Origin: CAIWHR01 sp039931775
GTDB lineage: Bacteria; Pseudomonadota; Gammaproteobacteria; Burkholderiales; Casimicrobiaceae
Reading direction: 5' to 3'
Length of the DNA: 64,000 bases
NCBI GenBank assembly: GCA_039931775.1
Contig: JBDTRG010000129.1
Span: 1 to 64,000, forward strand
Below are positions 26,121 to 34,695 of this stretch, piece by piece. The translations under genes and the position numbers were made by a program. Under the pieces are notes generated by a model, which was given only the letters and a program-made list of their open reading frames with translations, was not told the origin of the DNA and made no database searches. Position 1 is the first letter of the stretch. Every line of letters begins with the position of its first letter.

Positions 26121-27956
26121 ATGAAGCCGATCGCCCGCGTCAACGATTTCGTCGTCAAGTTCGCCAACGTCAACGGCTCCGGCTCGGCGTCGGCGAATGG
26201 CCTCTTCGCGCGCTCCGTGCTGAAAATGGGTGTCCCGGTGGCGGCGCGCAACATCTTTCCGTCGAACATCCAGGGATTGCCGACCTGGTACGAAGTGCGC
26301 GTCGTCGAGGCCGGCTGGCGCGGCCGGCGCGGCGGTGTCGACCTGATGGTCGCGATGAACCCGGAAACGTGGAACGAGGACGTTCTCGAGATCGAGCCCG
26401 GCGGATACCTGTTCTACGACTCGACGAAGCCGATGCCGCCGTCGAAATTCCGCGACGATATCGCCGTGGTGGCGATGCCACTGATGGAGATCTGCAATGC
26501 GGCGTATTCCGATCCGCGGCAACGCCAGCTCTTCAAGAACATCATCTACCTCGGCGCGCTCGCGGGACTGCTGGGCATCGACGCGACGGTCGTCGAAGCG
26601 CTGCTGATGGAGCAATACAAGGGCAAGCAGCCGTTGCAGGAGTCGAATCGCAAGGCCTTCCACCTGGGACTCGACCACGCGCGAGAGCATTTCGCGCCGA
26701 TCGGGCTCAAGATCGAGGCGCGCGACAACGTCGGCGGCCGGATATTCGTCGACGGCAACAATGCGGCGGCGCTCGGGGCGATCTACGGCGGAGCGACGCT
26801 CTGCGCGTGGTATCCGATCACGCCGTCGTCGTCGCTCGCCGAGTCGTTCGCCGAGCATTGCCAGACGTACCGCATCGAACCCGAAACCGGCCGCCACCGC
26901 TTTGCGATCGTCCAGGCCGAGGACGAGCTGGCCTCGATCGGCATGGTCATCGGCGGCGCATGGAACGGCGTGCGTTCGTTTACCGCGACCGCGGGGCCCG
27001 GCATCTCGCTGATGCAGGAGTTCATCGGACTCGCGTATTTCGCCGAAATCCCGGCGGTGATCTTCGATGTGCAGCGCGGCAGCCCGTCGACCGGCATGCC
27101 CACGAAGACGCAGCAGGCGGATCTGCTGATCTGCGCGTACGCGTCGCATGGCGACACCAAGCACGTGCTGCTGTTTCCCGAGGACCCGAAGGAATGCTTC
27201 GAGATGGGGGCGCAGGCGTTCGATCTCGCCGACCGCCTGCAGACGCCGGTCTTCGTGATGATGGACCTCGACATCGGGATGCAGGATTGGCTGTGCGAGC
27301 CGTTCACCTGGGACGATGCCCGCCAGATCGATCGCGGCAAGTTGATGACCGCCGAGGCGCTCGAGGCCGGCCGCGAATTCGGGCGCTACCTCGACGTCGA
27401 CGGCGACGGCATCCCATTCCGCACTTATCCGGGCACGCATCCGAAACGCGGCGGGTATTTCACGCGCGGGACGTCGAAGGACCGCTACGCGCGCTACACC
27501 GAGGACGGCGACGCCTACGTCGACAACATGCAGCGACTGCTGCGCAAATTCGAGACGGCGAAGGGTATGGTGCCCGCGCCGGTGATCACCCGCGCCGCGC
27601 AGTCGACGCGCGCCGCCGCGATCTGGTTCGGCTCGACGGGCGCGGCGATGGCCGAATCGCTGGTCGCGCTGGCCGACGAGGGCATCCACCTCGACCGGAT
27701 GCGTATCCGCGCGTTCCCGTTCGCAGACTCGGTCGCCGAATTCGTCGCCGAGCACGATCACGTATTCGTCATCGAGCAGAACCGCGATGCACAGCTCAAG
27801 ATGATGCTGGTCAACGAGTGCGGCATCGATCCGGGAAAGCTCGTCCCGATCCTCCATTACGACGGCAATCCGATGACCGAGCGCTTCGTCACGCGCGAGA
27901 TCGCGGAGAAGGCGCGGCTGTTCAACGTCACGCCGCTTCGGAAAGTGGCGCGGTGA
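26121..27956 (+). CDS. 2-oxoacid:acceptor oxidoreductase, fused gamma/alpha subunit (KorA-like)
   Basis: 611 residues from ATG 26121, 10 bp after the previous gene. Residues 1-190 form the gamma domain (VNGSGSASANGLFARSVLKMG). The rest is the alpha/pyrimidine-binding domain (GGATLCAWYPITPSSSLAES, TATAGPGISLMQEFIGLAYFAEIP, VQRGSPSTGMPTKTQQADL), with the transketolase C-like domain at the end. Together with the beta subunit it oxidatively decarboxylates a 2-oxoacid to the acyl-CoA. The Y-P-I-T-P-S-S motif is common to 2-oxoglutarate and related enzymes; the exact substrate cannot be read off. The beta gene is 168 bp downstream, separated by a palindromic repeat. Confidence 0.88.
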   Translation: MKPIARVNDFVVKFANVNGSGSASANGLFARSVLKMGVPVAARNIFPSNIQGLPTWYEVRVVEAGWRGRRGGVDLMVAMNPETWNEDVLEIEPGGYLFYDSTKPMPPSKFRDDIAVVAMPLMEICNAAYSDPRQRQLFKNIIYLGALAGLLGIDATVVEALLMEQYKGKQPLQESNRKAFHLGLDHAREHFAPIGLKIEARDNVGGRIFVDGNNAAALGAIYGGATLCAWYPITPSSSLAESFAEHCQTYRIEPETGRHRFAIVQAEDELASIGMVIGGAWNGVRSFTATAGPGISLMQEFIGLAYFAEIPAVIFDVQRGSPSTGMPTKTQQADLLICAYASHGDTKHVLLFPEDPKECFEMGAQAFDLADRLQTPVFVMMDLDIGMQDWLCEPFTWDDARQIDRGKLMTAEALEAGREFGRYLDVDGDGIPFRTYPGTHPKRGGYFTRGTSKDRYARYTEDGDAYVDNMQRLLRKFETAKGMVPAPVITRAAQSTRAAAIWFGSTGAAMAESLVALADEGIHLDRMRIRAFPFADSVAEFVAEHDHVFVIEQNRDAQLKMMLVNECGIDPGKLVPILHYDGNPMTERFVTREIAEKARLFNVTPLRKVAR

Positions 27957-27978
27957 GGGAATGCCGAAGGCTCACCGA

Positions 27979-28047
27979 CATTCCCGCGAACGCGGGTACC
28001 CAGAGTCTCTGGACGGACGGCCCTGGGTCCCCGCTTTCGCGTACGGC
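27979..28047. repeat. GC-rich palindromic repeat (PAHAGTQ-type), copy 2, decayed
   Basis: About 69 bp related to the element at 8971-9043: TTCCCGCGAACGCGGG at the left, CCCAGAG and CCCTGGGTCCCCGC in the middle, and a damaged right stem (TTTCGCGTACGG). It sits in the 168-bp gap between the alpha and beta oxidoreductase genes. Copy 1 keeps both stems perfect; this one has mismatches. It may attenuate transcription between the subunit genes or stabilise the upstream message. Confidence 0.7.
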
Positions 28048-28124
28048 GGTTAATACAGCTCTGCGTTCCGCATTTTCGTCATCCTGAGTAGGTTAAAACA
28101 TTTCCCGATGCTGCCGAGCCCAAC

Positions 28125-29180
28125 ATGACCTACCTGACCAAGCCGAAACTCCACCATCCCGGACTGCCGACGAACGCGCTCGGTCTGACGAGGCGCGACT
28201 ACGAAGGCGCCGTATCGACGCTGTGCGCCGGCTGCGGCCACGACTCGATCTCCGCCGCCATAGTCCAGGCGTTCTTCGAGCTCGCGATCGCGCCGCATCG
28301 CGTGGCGAAGCTCTCGGGCATCGGGTGCTCGTCGAAGACGCCGACCTATTTTCTCGGCGCCGGCCACGGATTCAACAGCGTTCACGGCCGGATGCCGTCG
28401 GTGGCGACCGGCGCCGCGCTCGCGAACCGCGACCTGATCTACCTTGGCGTTTCCGGCGACGGCGACTCGGCGTCGATCGGGCTCGGCCAGTTCGCGCACA
28501 TCATGCGGCGCGGCGTCAACATGGTTTACATCGTCGAGAACAACGGCGTCTACGGCCTCACCAAGGGGCAGTTCTCGGCCACCGCCGACAAGGGATCGAA
28601 GGCGAAGCGCGGTGCGGTCAACCGCGACGAACCGATCGATCTCGTCCAGCTCGCGCTGGTGCTGGGCGCGACCTACGTCGCGCGGGGATTTTCGGGCGAC
28701 AAGGGGCAGCTCGTTCCGCTGATCAAGGCGGCCGTCGAGCACAAGGGCGTGGCGTTCATCGACATCGTCTCCCCGTGCGTCGCATTCAACAACCATCCGG
28801 GCTCGACCAAGAGCTACGACTACGTGCGCGCGCACAACGAGGCGGTGAATCGGCTCGACTTCATGCCGCACCGCGAGCCGATCGTCGCCGACGTTGCGCA
28901 AGGTGAAGCGGCGAACGTGATGCTGCACGATGGCGGCACGGTGCGGCTGCGCAAGCTCCACAAAGAGTACGACCCGCACGACAAGGTGGGCGCGCTCGCT
29001 TATCTCGAAGCACATCGCGCGAAAGGGGAGGTCGTCACCGGCTTGCTCTTCGTCGACGAAGACCCCACCGACCTGCACGACGCCCAGAATACGGTCGCGG
29101 CGCCGCTCAATGCGCTCGGCACCGCCGAACTTGTCCCGGGAAGCGCTGCGCTCGACGCATTCAACGCCTCGCTGGCGTAG
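28125..29180 (+). CDS. 2-oxoacid:acceptor oxidoreductase, beta (TPP) subunit (KorB-like)
   Basis: 351 residues. The thiamine diphosphate motif GDGDSASIGLGQFAHIMRRG with VENNGVYGLTKGQFS is clear, and the N-terminal CAGCGHDSISAAI and SGIGCSSKTPTYF blocks are those of KorB/PorB. It binds TPP and joins the alpha subunit to decarboxylate 2-oxoacids, passing electrons to the Fe-S/FAD subunit at 24254. The C-terminal 60 residues (HDKVGALAYLEAHRAKGEVV) are typical of KorB. A separate weak promoter may drive it, because the repeat and an AT-richer stretch (28050-28120) lie upstream. The start ATG 28125 has no strong ribosome site. Confidence 0.88.
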   Translation: MTYLTKPKLHHPGLPTNALGLTRRDYEGAVSTLCAGCGHDSISAAIVQAFFELAIAPHRVAKLSGIGCSSKTPTYFLGAGHGFNSVHGRMPSVATGAALANRDLIYLGVSGDGDSASIGLGQFAHIMRRGVNMVYIVENNGVYGLTKGQFSATADKGSKAKRGAVNRDEPIDLVQLALVLGATYVARGFSGDKGQLVPLIKAAVEHKGVAFIDIVSPCVAFNNHPGSTKSYDYVRAHNEAVNRLDFMPHREPIVADVAQGEAANVMLHDGGTVRLRKLHKEYDPHDKVGALAYLEAHRAKGEVVTGLLFVDEDPTDLHDAQNTVAAPLNALGTAELVPGSAALDAFNASLA

Positions 29181-29238
29181 CGCCCCAGCGCTAACTGGCG
29201 GACGCACATTCGCGGCCCGGCCGCGCTAGAATCCGCGG

Positions 29239-31173
29239 ATGCGGACGACCCTCACGATCCTCGGAATCGCCGGTGGCGTCGTGCTGCTGGTGCTCCTCGG
29301 CGTCGCGATCGCCGTCTGGACCGTCGACCCCAACCAGTTCATCGGCCCGATCCAGGCGCGGATCAAGGCGTCCACCGGACGCGATATCGCGATCAAGGGC
29401 GGCATCGACCTGAAGCTCGGTCTGGAACCGAAGCTCGTCGTCCATGACGTTCGCATCGGCAACGCTCCGTGGGCGAAGGGGCAGGACATGGTGACGGCGA
29501 AGTCGATCGAAGCGCAGGTCGCCTTGCTGCCGCTGTTGCGCCGGCATTTCGAGCTGGTCCGCCTCAATCTCGTCGACCCGGTCATCGCGCTCGAGACGAA
29601 CGCCGCGGGGGAAGGCAACTGGGAACTCGCGCCGCCCAAGGGCGGGGCGAGCGCGCCCGCGGGCAGTGCCTCTCCGGGCGCTCTCGGCATCGGCGACCTC
29701 GCGATCACGCGCGGTGCCCTCACCTATCGCGACGGAGCGACCGGCGCCGAAACGCACGTCGTGATCGACGAGCTTTCGCTCCGCGCGCGCGACGCGCAAT
29801 CGCCGGTCAACGCCGAGTTTCGCGGAACGATCGACGGGATTGCCGTTGCGATGACGGGCAACCTCGGACCGCTCGCGACGCTCGCCGAGCGCCGCCTGCC
29901 ATACCCGGTGGCGCTGCAGGGCGAGGTGGCGGGCAGAAAGACCTCGGTCGCGGTCAAGGTGCAGCGCAGCGACGGCCTCGTCGAGTTGCAGGACATCGAC
30001 GCCTCCTCCGGCGGAACCAAGCTCCGCGGCAAGCTGGGCATCCGCCAGACGGGCAAGACCACGACGTATGCGGTGAATCTGACCTCGCCGTCGATGTCGC
30101 TGGACGATCTCGCGTTGCCCGCCGCGTCGGCGCCGCCAGCGAAGCACCCTGCCAGCGCCGGCGCCGGCTCGAAACACCTCGTATTCTCCGACGCGCCGGT
30201 TTCTTTCGACGCCTTGCACAAGAATGACGCGAGCGGCGAGATTGCCATCGACTGGCTGGTGCTGTCGGCAGGGCGCTCGCTCGAAAAGGTCCGGATCCAG
30301 TTCACGCTGCAGGGCGGCAAGCTCGATGTGTCTTCATTCCAGGCGGCGGGGCTCGGTGGCACGCTCGCGGGCAAGCTCTCGATCGACACATCGCGCGGCC
30401 CCAGCCCGGCGATCGCGCTCGTCCTCGACGGTCACCAGCTCGACATCGCGGCCTTGCTGTCGGCAGCGGGCGTCGCGCGCGAGATGCGCGGCGGAAAGAC
30501 CGAACTCGCGATCGACGTGACGATGAAAGGGGATTCGCCGCACAAGTGGATGAGCGCAATCAACGGTCGCGCACGTGCCGTGGTCGGCCCCGCGACGGTC
30601 GTCAACACGAAGCTCGACCCGACGCTTTCGTTCGACAAGCTGGCCCAACTGGTGAATCCATTCCGGGCGGCCGAGCCGAACACCGAGCTCAAGTGCGCGG
30701 TAGTCCGCTTGCCACTTTCGAACGGCGTCGCCCAGGTCGATCGCTCCATCGCGGTTGAAACGAAGGAGATGGACGTCGGCGTCACCGGATCCCTCGACTT
30801 CAGAAACGAGACGCTAGACCTCGCGATCCGTCCGCGCGTGAGGCAGGGCATCTCGATCAACATCGCGCAATTCGCCGAACTCGTCCGGTTCCACGGACCG
30901 TTCACCGCACCGACCGTCGGCGTCGATGCGATGGCGTCGGCGGCGACGATCGCGCGGATCGGTGCGGCGATCGGCACCGGCGGCCTGTCCATCCTCGGCG
31001 AAACGCTGTTGTCGAGCGCAAGCGGGTCAGGTGGCGGCGGCGCGGGCGCGTGCGACATCGCGCTGGGCAAGGCGACGCCACCGGCCGCCTCGGGTAGCCA
31101 GAGCGCAACTTCCGGGATCTCCAACCCGGTCGGCGATATCGGCAACGCCGTCGGGCGCCTGTTCAAGAAGTGA
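29239..31173 (+). CDS. AsmA family inner-membrane protein
   Basis: 644 residues with one N-terminal membrane helix (ILGIAGGVVLLVLLGVAIAV) and then a periplasmic beta-rich chain. The N-terminal pattern is that of AsmA: VDPNQFIGPIQARIKASTGR, DLKLGLEPKLVVHDVRIGN and RRHFELVRLNLVDPVIALE. The C-terminal AsmA_2-type part includes VDRSIAVETKEMDVGVTGSLDF. AsmA-like proteins are thought to form bridges for phospholipid movement between the membranes. The gene stands alone (58 bp after korB, 130 bp before the copper genes). The C-terminus is Gly/Ser-rich and disordered. Confidence 0.85.
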   Translation: MRTTLTILGIAGGVVLLVLLGVAIAVWTVDPNQFIGPIQARIKASTGRDIAIKGGIDLKLGLEPKLVVHDVRIGNAPWAKGQDMVTAKSIEAQVALLPLLRRHFELVRLNLVDPVIALETNAAGEGNWELAPPKGGASAPAGSASPGALGIGDLAITRGALTYRDGATGAETHVVIDELSLRARDAQSPVNAEFRGTIDGIAVAMTGNLGPLATLAERRLPYPVALQGEVAGRKTSVAVKVQRSDGLVELQDIDASSGGTKLRGKLGIRQTGKTTTYAVNLTSPSMSLDDLALPAASAPPAKHPASAGAGSKHLVFSDAPVSFDALHKNDASGEIAIDWLVLSAGRSLEKVRIQFTLQGGKLDVSSFQAAGLGGTLAGKLSIDTSRGPSPAIALVLDGHQLDIAALLSAAGVAREMRGGKTELAIDVTMKGDSPHKWMSAINGRARAVVGPATVVNTKLDPTLSFDKLAQLVNPFRAAEPNTELKCAVVRLPLSNGVAQVDRSIAVETKEMDVGVTGSLDFRNETLDLAIRPRVRQGISINIAQFAELVRFHGPFTAPTVGVDAMASAATIARIGAAIGTGGLSILGETLLSSASGSGGGGAGACDIALGKATPPAASGSQSATSGISNPVGDIGNAVGRLFKK

Positions 31174-31252
31174 GGGCGCCGTTCCCATGCCCCGGCTGGC
31201 GCCGACGGGTCCATGCGGCCGGACGGCAGTCCGGGACCCCGATGGTCGCGGA

Positions 31253-31266
31253 TTGACGCCCGTCAA
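31253..31266. promoter_or_regulatory. Perfect palindrome upstream of the copper efflux genes
   Basis: TTGACG-CC-CGTCAA, a 6+6 perfect inverted repeat, lies 39 bp before the small protein that opens the Cus-type cluster. The overlapping CCCGTC (31259-31264) is repeated in inverted form as GACGGG at 31283-31288. A metal-sensing regulator site is a reasonable guess from position. No MerR-type or CopR box could be matched and no regulator gene is nearby. Confidence 0.3.
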
Positions 31267-31304
31267 ACTGCCCCGGACTCCCGACGGGTAGTATCGTGAC
31301 ACCG

Positions 31305-31706
31305 ATGCCTGCCAAATCCGCCCGCCGGTTCGTTGCGCTCGTCGCAATTGCTGTCATCGCTTTCGGCCAGTTCGCAACGACCGCCTTTGCCTGTCTGGCG
31401 CTGCCTGCTCCTCCGCCGGCCGTGCTTGCGCAGGGTGCGACATCCACGGACGCCGGCGACCTCCCCTGCGCCGACGGGCACCCGGCGCCTGTGAGCGCGC
31501 AAGGAAACCGTTGCGAAGTCCATTGCACCGATGGGATCACGGTTCCTTCGCAATCCGATCTTCCGCCGGTGGTTCTGCACGCTTTGCCGGTGCTCGCCGT
31601 ACCGCTCGCCGCCCTCGGCGCCTTGGCCGGCCCCGCGCCCGAATCGATTGCGCCCGTGTCGGGGGCGCCTCCGCTGGCACTGCAGTTCTGCCGCTTGCTG
31701 ATCTGA
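31305..31706 (+). CDS. Small exported protein preceding the copper efflux genes
   Basis: 133 residues from ATG 31305 (a GTG 9 bp upstream is also in frame). A signal peptide is clear (RRFVALVAIAVIAFGQFATTAFA). The mature chain is Cys/His-containing (CADGHPAP, CEVHCTDG), followed by a hydrophobic, Pro/Ala-rich C-terminus. It resembles the small periplasmic proteins often found ahead of copper/heavy-metal RND operons, although I cannot name the family. The CEVHC and CADGH clusters could hold a metal ion. The efflux outer-membrane gene begins 68 bp downstream. Confidence 0.65.
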   Translation: MPAKSARRFVALVAIAVIAFGQFATTAFACLALPAPPPAVLAQGATSTDAGDLPCADGHPAPVSAQGNRCEVHCTDGITVPSQSDLPPVVLHALPVLAVPLAALGALAGPAPESIAPVSGAPPLALQFCRLLI

Positions 31707-31774
31707 CCTTCACGAACGCCTGACGCCGGCTGCGCTTTGCGCGCCGGTCCGTTCAACGCATTCGTGGAGGTTCC

Positions 31775-33073
31775 ATGGTTTTCCCTTCGCATTGCAGCCG
31801 GGCGCTTGCCATCGATCGACGCGCGCGCCGGTTCACCGCTCTCATGCTTCTGTCCGCGCTGGTTGCCGGAACCCATGCGAACGCGGCGGAGCCGCCGCTT
31901 TCGTACGCGGAGGCGGTGCGCCTCGCGGTGACCCGATCGCCCCAACTCGAGGCGCAGCGCGCCATGGCCGATGCCGCTCGAGAAATGGTCGGCCCCGCCG
32001 GAGAGCTTCCGGACCCGAAACTGAAGCTCGGCCTCGAAAACGTGCCGACCTCGGGCGCGGACGCCTGGACGCTGACGCGAGATTTCATGACGATGCAGAA
32101 GATCGGGCTGATGCAGGAGTTCCCTCGCGAGGACAAGCGGCGGCTCCGGTCGCAGCGCGCCGAGAACGAGGCGCAGCGCAACGTCGCGGTCGGCGAGGTC
32201 GCGCAATTCGCGATTCAGCGCGAGGCGGCGACCGCGTGGCTCTCCCGCCGCTATGCCGTCGACGCGCAGAACGTGATCGCCGAGCTCATTGCCGAGGCGC
32301 AGCTCAGCATCGCGTCGATCGCGTCGGCGTACCGCGCGGGCAGGGCGCCGCAGACCGAGCTGATCGCCGCGCAGGCGATGCAGGTCGAGCTCCGCAATCG
32401 CGCCACCGAGGCGGCGACGCAGTCGCGGCGCGCATCGATCGCCCTCGCACGCTACATCTCGGCTGACGCCGACCGGCCGCCTGGCGACGCGCCGGACATC
32501 AGCCGCCTGCCTTTCGACGTCGCTCGCACCTCCGATCCCGATCTCGCGCCCGAGGTGCGCCTCGCGCAGGCGCAGGAGACGATGGCGGCGACCGAGGCGG
32601 AGCTCGCGCGTGCGGCACGCCAGCCGGACTGGAGCGCGGAGTTGTCCTACGCGGTCCGCGGCTCGGCGTATTCGAACATGGTGTCGCTGATGGTCTCGAT
32701 CGACCTGCCGTGGTCGCCCGGCACCCGGCAGGACCGCGAGTACGCCGCGAAGCTGCGCGATCTCGACGCGGCCCGCGCGATGCGCGAGGACGCGAAAAGG
32801 ATGCGCACCGCGGAGGTCGGGTCGATGCTGGCCGAGTGGGAGTCCGCGCGCGAGCAGGCGCAGCGGACGAGGAGCGAGATGCTCCCGCTCGCGGTCCAGC
32901 GACGCGAGGCGGCGCTTGCCGCCTACCGCGGCGGTACGGGCGCGCTTTCCGCGGTACTCGACGCGCGCCGATTCGAGCTCGACACGCGGCTCACCCTCAT
33001 TTCCCAGGAACAGGCCACCGCCAAGGCGTGGGCCTGGCTCCGGTTCGCCTATCCCGTCACGGAGAAATCATGA
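31775..33073 (+). CDS. Outer-membrane efflux protein (CusC/TolC family)
   Basis: 432 residues with a signal sequence (about 1-37, ending near THANAA) and the TolC-type pattern of two OEP repeats: PLSYAEAVRLAVTRSPQLEAQRA at the start and long amphipathic helices throughout (REAALAAYRGGTGALSAVLDA near the end). It would form the outer-membrane channel of the tripartite metal pump encoded by the next two genes. The stop overlaps the adaptor gene by 4 bp. TolC proteins of this subgroup accompany CusB/CzcB. Confidence 0.88.
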   Translation: MVFPSHCSRALAIDRRARRFTALMLLSALVAGTHANAAEPPLSYAEAVRLAVTRSPQLEAQRAMADAAREMVGPAGELPDPKLKLGLENVPTSGADAWTLTRDFMTMQKIGLMQEFPREDKRRLRSQRAENEAQRNVAVGEVAQFAIQREAATAWLSRRYAVDAQNVIAELIAEAQLSIASIASAYRAGRAPQTELIAAQAMQVELRNRATEAATQSRRASIALARYISADADRPPGDAPDISRLPFDVARTSDPDLAPEVRLAQAQETMAATEAELARAARQPDWSAELSYAVRGSAYSNMVSLMVSIDLPWSPGTRQDREYAAKLRDLDAARAMREDAKRMRTAEVGSMLAEWESAREQAQRTRSEMLPLAVQRREAALAAYRGGTGALSAVLDARRFELDTRLTLISQEQATAKAWAWLRFAYPVTEKS

Positions 33074-34695
33074 ACCTCCGATTTTCGATGCAACGCGGCG
33101 CAGCGCTGGGATGGCTCGTCGCGGTCCTCGGTGCGGCAGCAATGGCCGCAGGTGCCGGATTCTGGTTCGGTTCTCGCCATGCGAGCGCCGATAGCCCGAC
33201 CGCTCAGCGTGCTCTCATCGTCGCGGGCGCTGCGACGACCGACGCCGGATCGGCCGGACCCGCCATCGCGCGCGCCGAGCGCAAGCCGCTGTACTGGCAC
33301 GACCCGATGGTGCCGAACGCGAAGTTCGACAAGCCGGGGAAGAGCCCGTTCATGGACATGCAGCTCGTTCCTGTCTACGCCGACGAGGCGGGCGCGGAAG
33401 GCGCAGTCGCGATCAGCGCGCGGCAGGTCCAGAACTTCGGCGTGCGCACGGCCCTGGTCACCGAGGGCGGCGTCGACACCGGGTTCACGGCGGTCGGCGC
33501 TGTCGGCATCGACGAGCGCGCGCTAGTCGCGGTCCAGGCCCGAAGCCAGGGCTACGTCGAGCGCCTGCACGTGCGCGCGCAGTACGACGCCGTTGCTGCA
33601 GGGCAGCCGCTCGTCGATCTGTACGTGCCCGATTGGCTCGCGGCGCAAGAGGAATGGCTGTCGCTCAAGGCGAGCACGCAGCCCGCCGCGCTCCAGCTCG
33701 CCGATGCGGCACGGCAACGCCTGCATCTGCTCGGCATGCCGGACGCGGAGATCGCGCGCGTCGAGCGCGAAGGCAAGCCGTCGGCGCGCGTCACGGTGAC
33801 TGCACCGCAGGCCGGAATCGTCTGGGAAATCGGCGCGCGCGACGGGATGGCCATCATGCCCGGCGTCACGCTGTTCAAGATCGCCGGAATCGGCACGGTC
33901 TGGGTGACCGCGGAAGTTCCCGAAGCGCAGGCGGGGCTCGTTCGAGTGGGCGCGAAGATCGAAGCGCGCGCCGCCGCGTATCCGGAGCGAACGTTCCAGG
34001 GAAGCATCAACGCGCTGCTGCCGGAAGTGAACGCGCAGTCGCGCACGGTCCGCGCGCGCATCGTTCTCGCCAATACGGGCGGCGCGCTGAAGCCAGGGAT
34101 GTTCGCGACGGTGACCTTCATCGGCAGATCGGTCGGGCGCTCGGTGCTCGTCCCCGCCGAGGCGGTGATCGAGACCGGCAAGCGCAGCGTCGTCATCGTC
34201 GATGCGGGTGCCGGAAAGTTCACGCCGGTCGACGTCGAGATCGGCCGCCCGTCCGGGGACATGGTGGAGATCCGCAAGGGACTCGAACTCGGCCAGCGCG
34301 TCGTCGTCTCAGGGCAGTTCCTCGTCGACTCCGAGGCGAATCTCAAAGGCGCGCTGACACGTATCGCCGCCACCGGGACGGAGGCCCCGCAGGGCGCGGC
34401 GCCGAAGGGCGACCCGCACGCCGGCCACGCGATGCCCGAAGCATCGGCAACGGCGTCGCCAACCGTGCACAAGGCCGAAGGCGTCGTGCGCTCGGTCGGC
34501 GTCGAAGTGCTGATCAGGCACGGCGCGATACCCACCGCGGGCATGGGCGCAATGACGATGGCGTTCATGGCGCCGAAAGGAGGGGTACCGAAGTACATCA
34601 AGGAAGGCACCCGCGTCAAGTTCGAATTCACGCTGACACCGAAGGGCGACATGCAGCTCACGTCGATCGTGCCCGCCGGAGAGCCGGTCAAGTGA
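33070..34695 (+). CDS. cusB: RND periplasmic adaptor with heavy-metal and CusF domains (CusB-like)
   Basis: 541 residues. An N-terminal anchor helix (GWLVAVLGAAAMAAGAGFW) precedes a heavy-metal-binding domain (YWHDPMVPNAKFDKPGKSPF, about 75-94, then MDMQLVPVY). Next come the membrane-fusion barrel and hairpin (ARSQGYVERLHVRAQYDAVAAGQ), the lipoyl and beta domains, and a C-terminal CusF-like domain (about 470-541; VVRSVGVEVLIRHGA, MGAMTMAF). The CusF Met-x-Met pair and His are present; the Trp is not. CusF normally is a separate Cu(I)/Ag(I) chaperone, so fusion to the adaptor makes one polypeptide do both jobs. The start ATGA overlaps the TolC gene; the stop overlaps cusA. Confidence 0.9.
   Translation: MNLRFSMQRGAALGWLVAVLGAAAMAAGAGFWFGSRHASADSPTAQRALIVAGAATTDAGSAGPAIARAERKPLYWHDPMVPNAKFDKPGKSPFMDMQLVPVYADEAGAEGAVAISARQVQNFGVRTALVTEGGVDTGFTAVGAVGIDERALVAVQARSQGYVERLHVRAQYDAVAAGQPLVDLYVPDWLAAQEEWLSLKASTQPAALQLADAARQRLHLLGMPDAEIARVEREGKPSARVTVTAPQAGIVWEIGARDGMAIMPGVTLFKIAGIGTVWVTAEVPEAQAGLVRVGAKIEARAAAYPERTFQGSINALLPEVNAQSRTVRARIVLANTGGALKPGMFATVTFIGRSVGRSVLVPAEAVIETGKRSVVIVDAGAGKFTPVDVEIGRPSGDMVEIRKGLELGQRVVVSGQFLVDSEANLKGALTRIAATGTEAPQGAAPKGDPHAGHAMPEASATASPTVHKAEGVVRSVGVEVLIRHGAIPTAGMGAMTMAFMAPKGGVPKYIKEGTRVKFEFTLTPKGDMQLTSIVPAGEPVK

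Noticed and set aside
24131..27857. Minus-strand frames opposite the oxidoreductase FAD and alpha subunits
   Set aside because: Shadows of strongly supported plus-strand genes; no family features.
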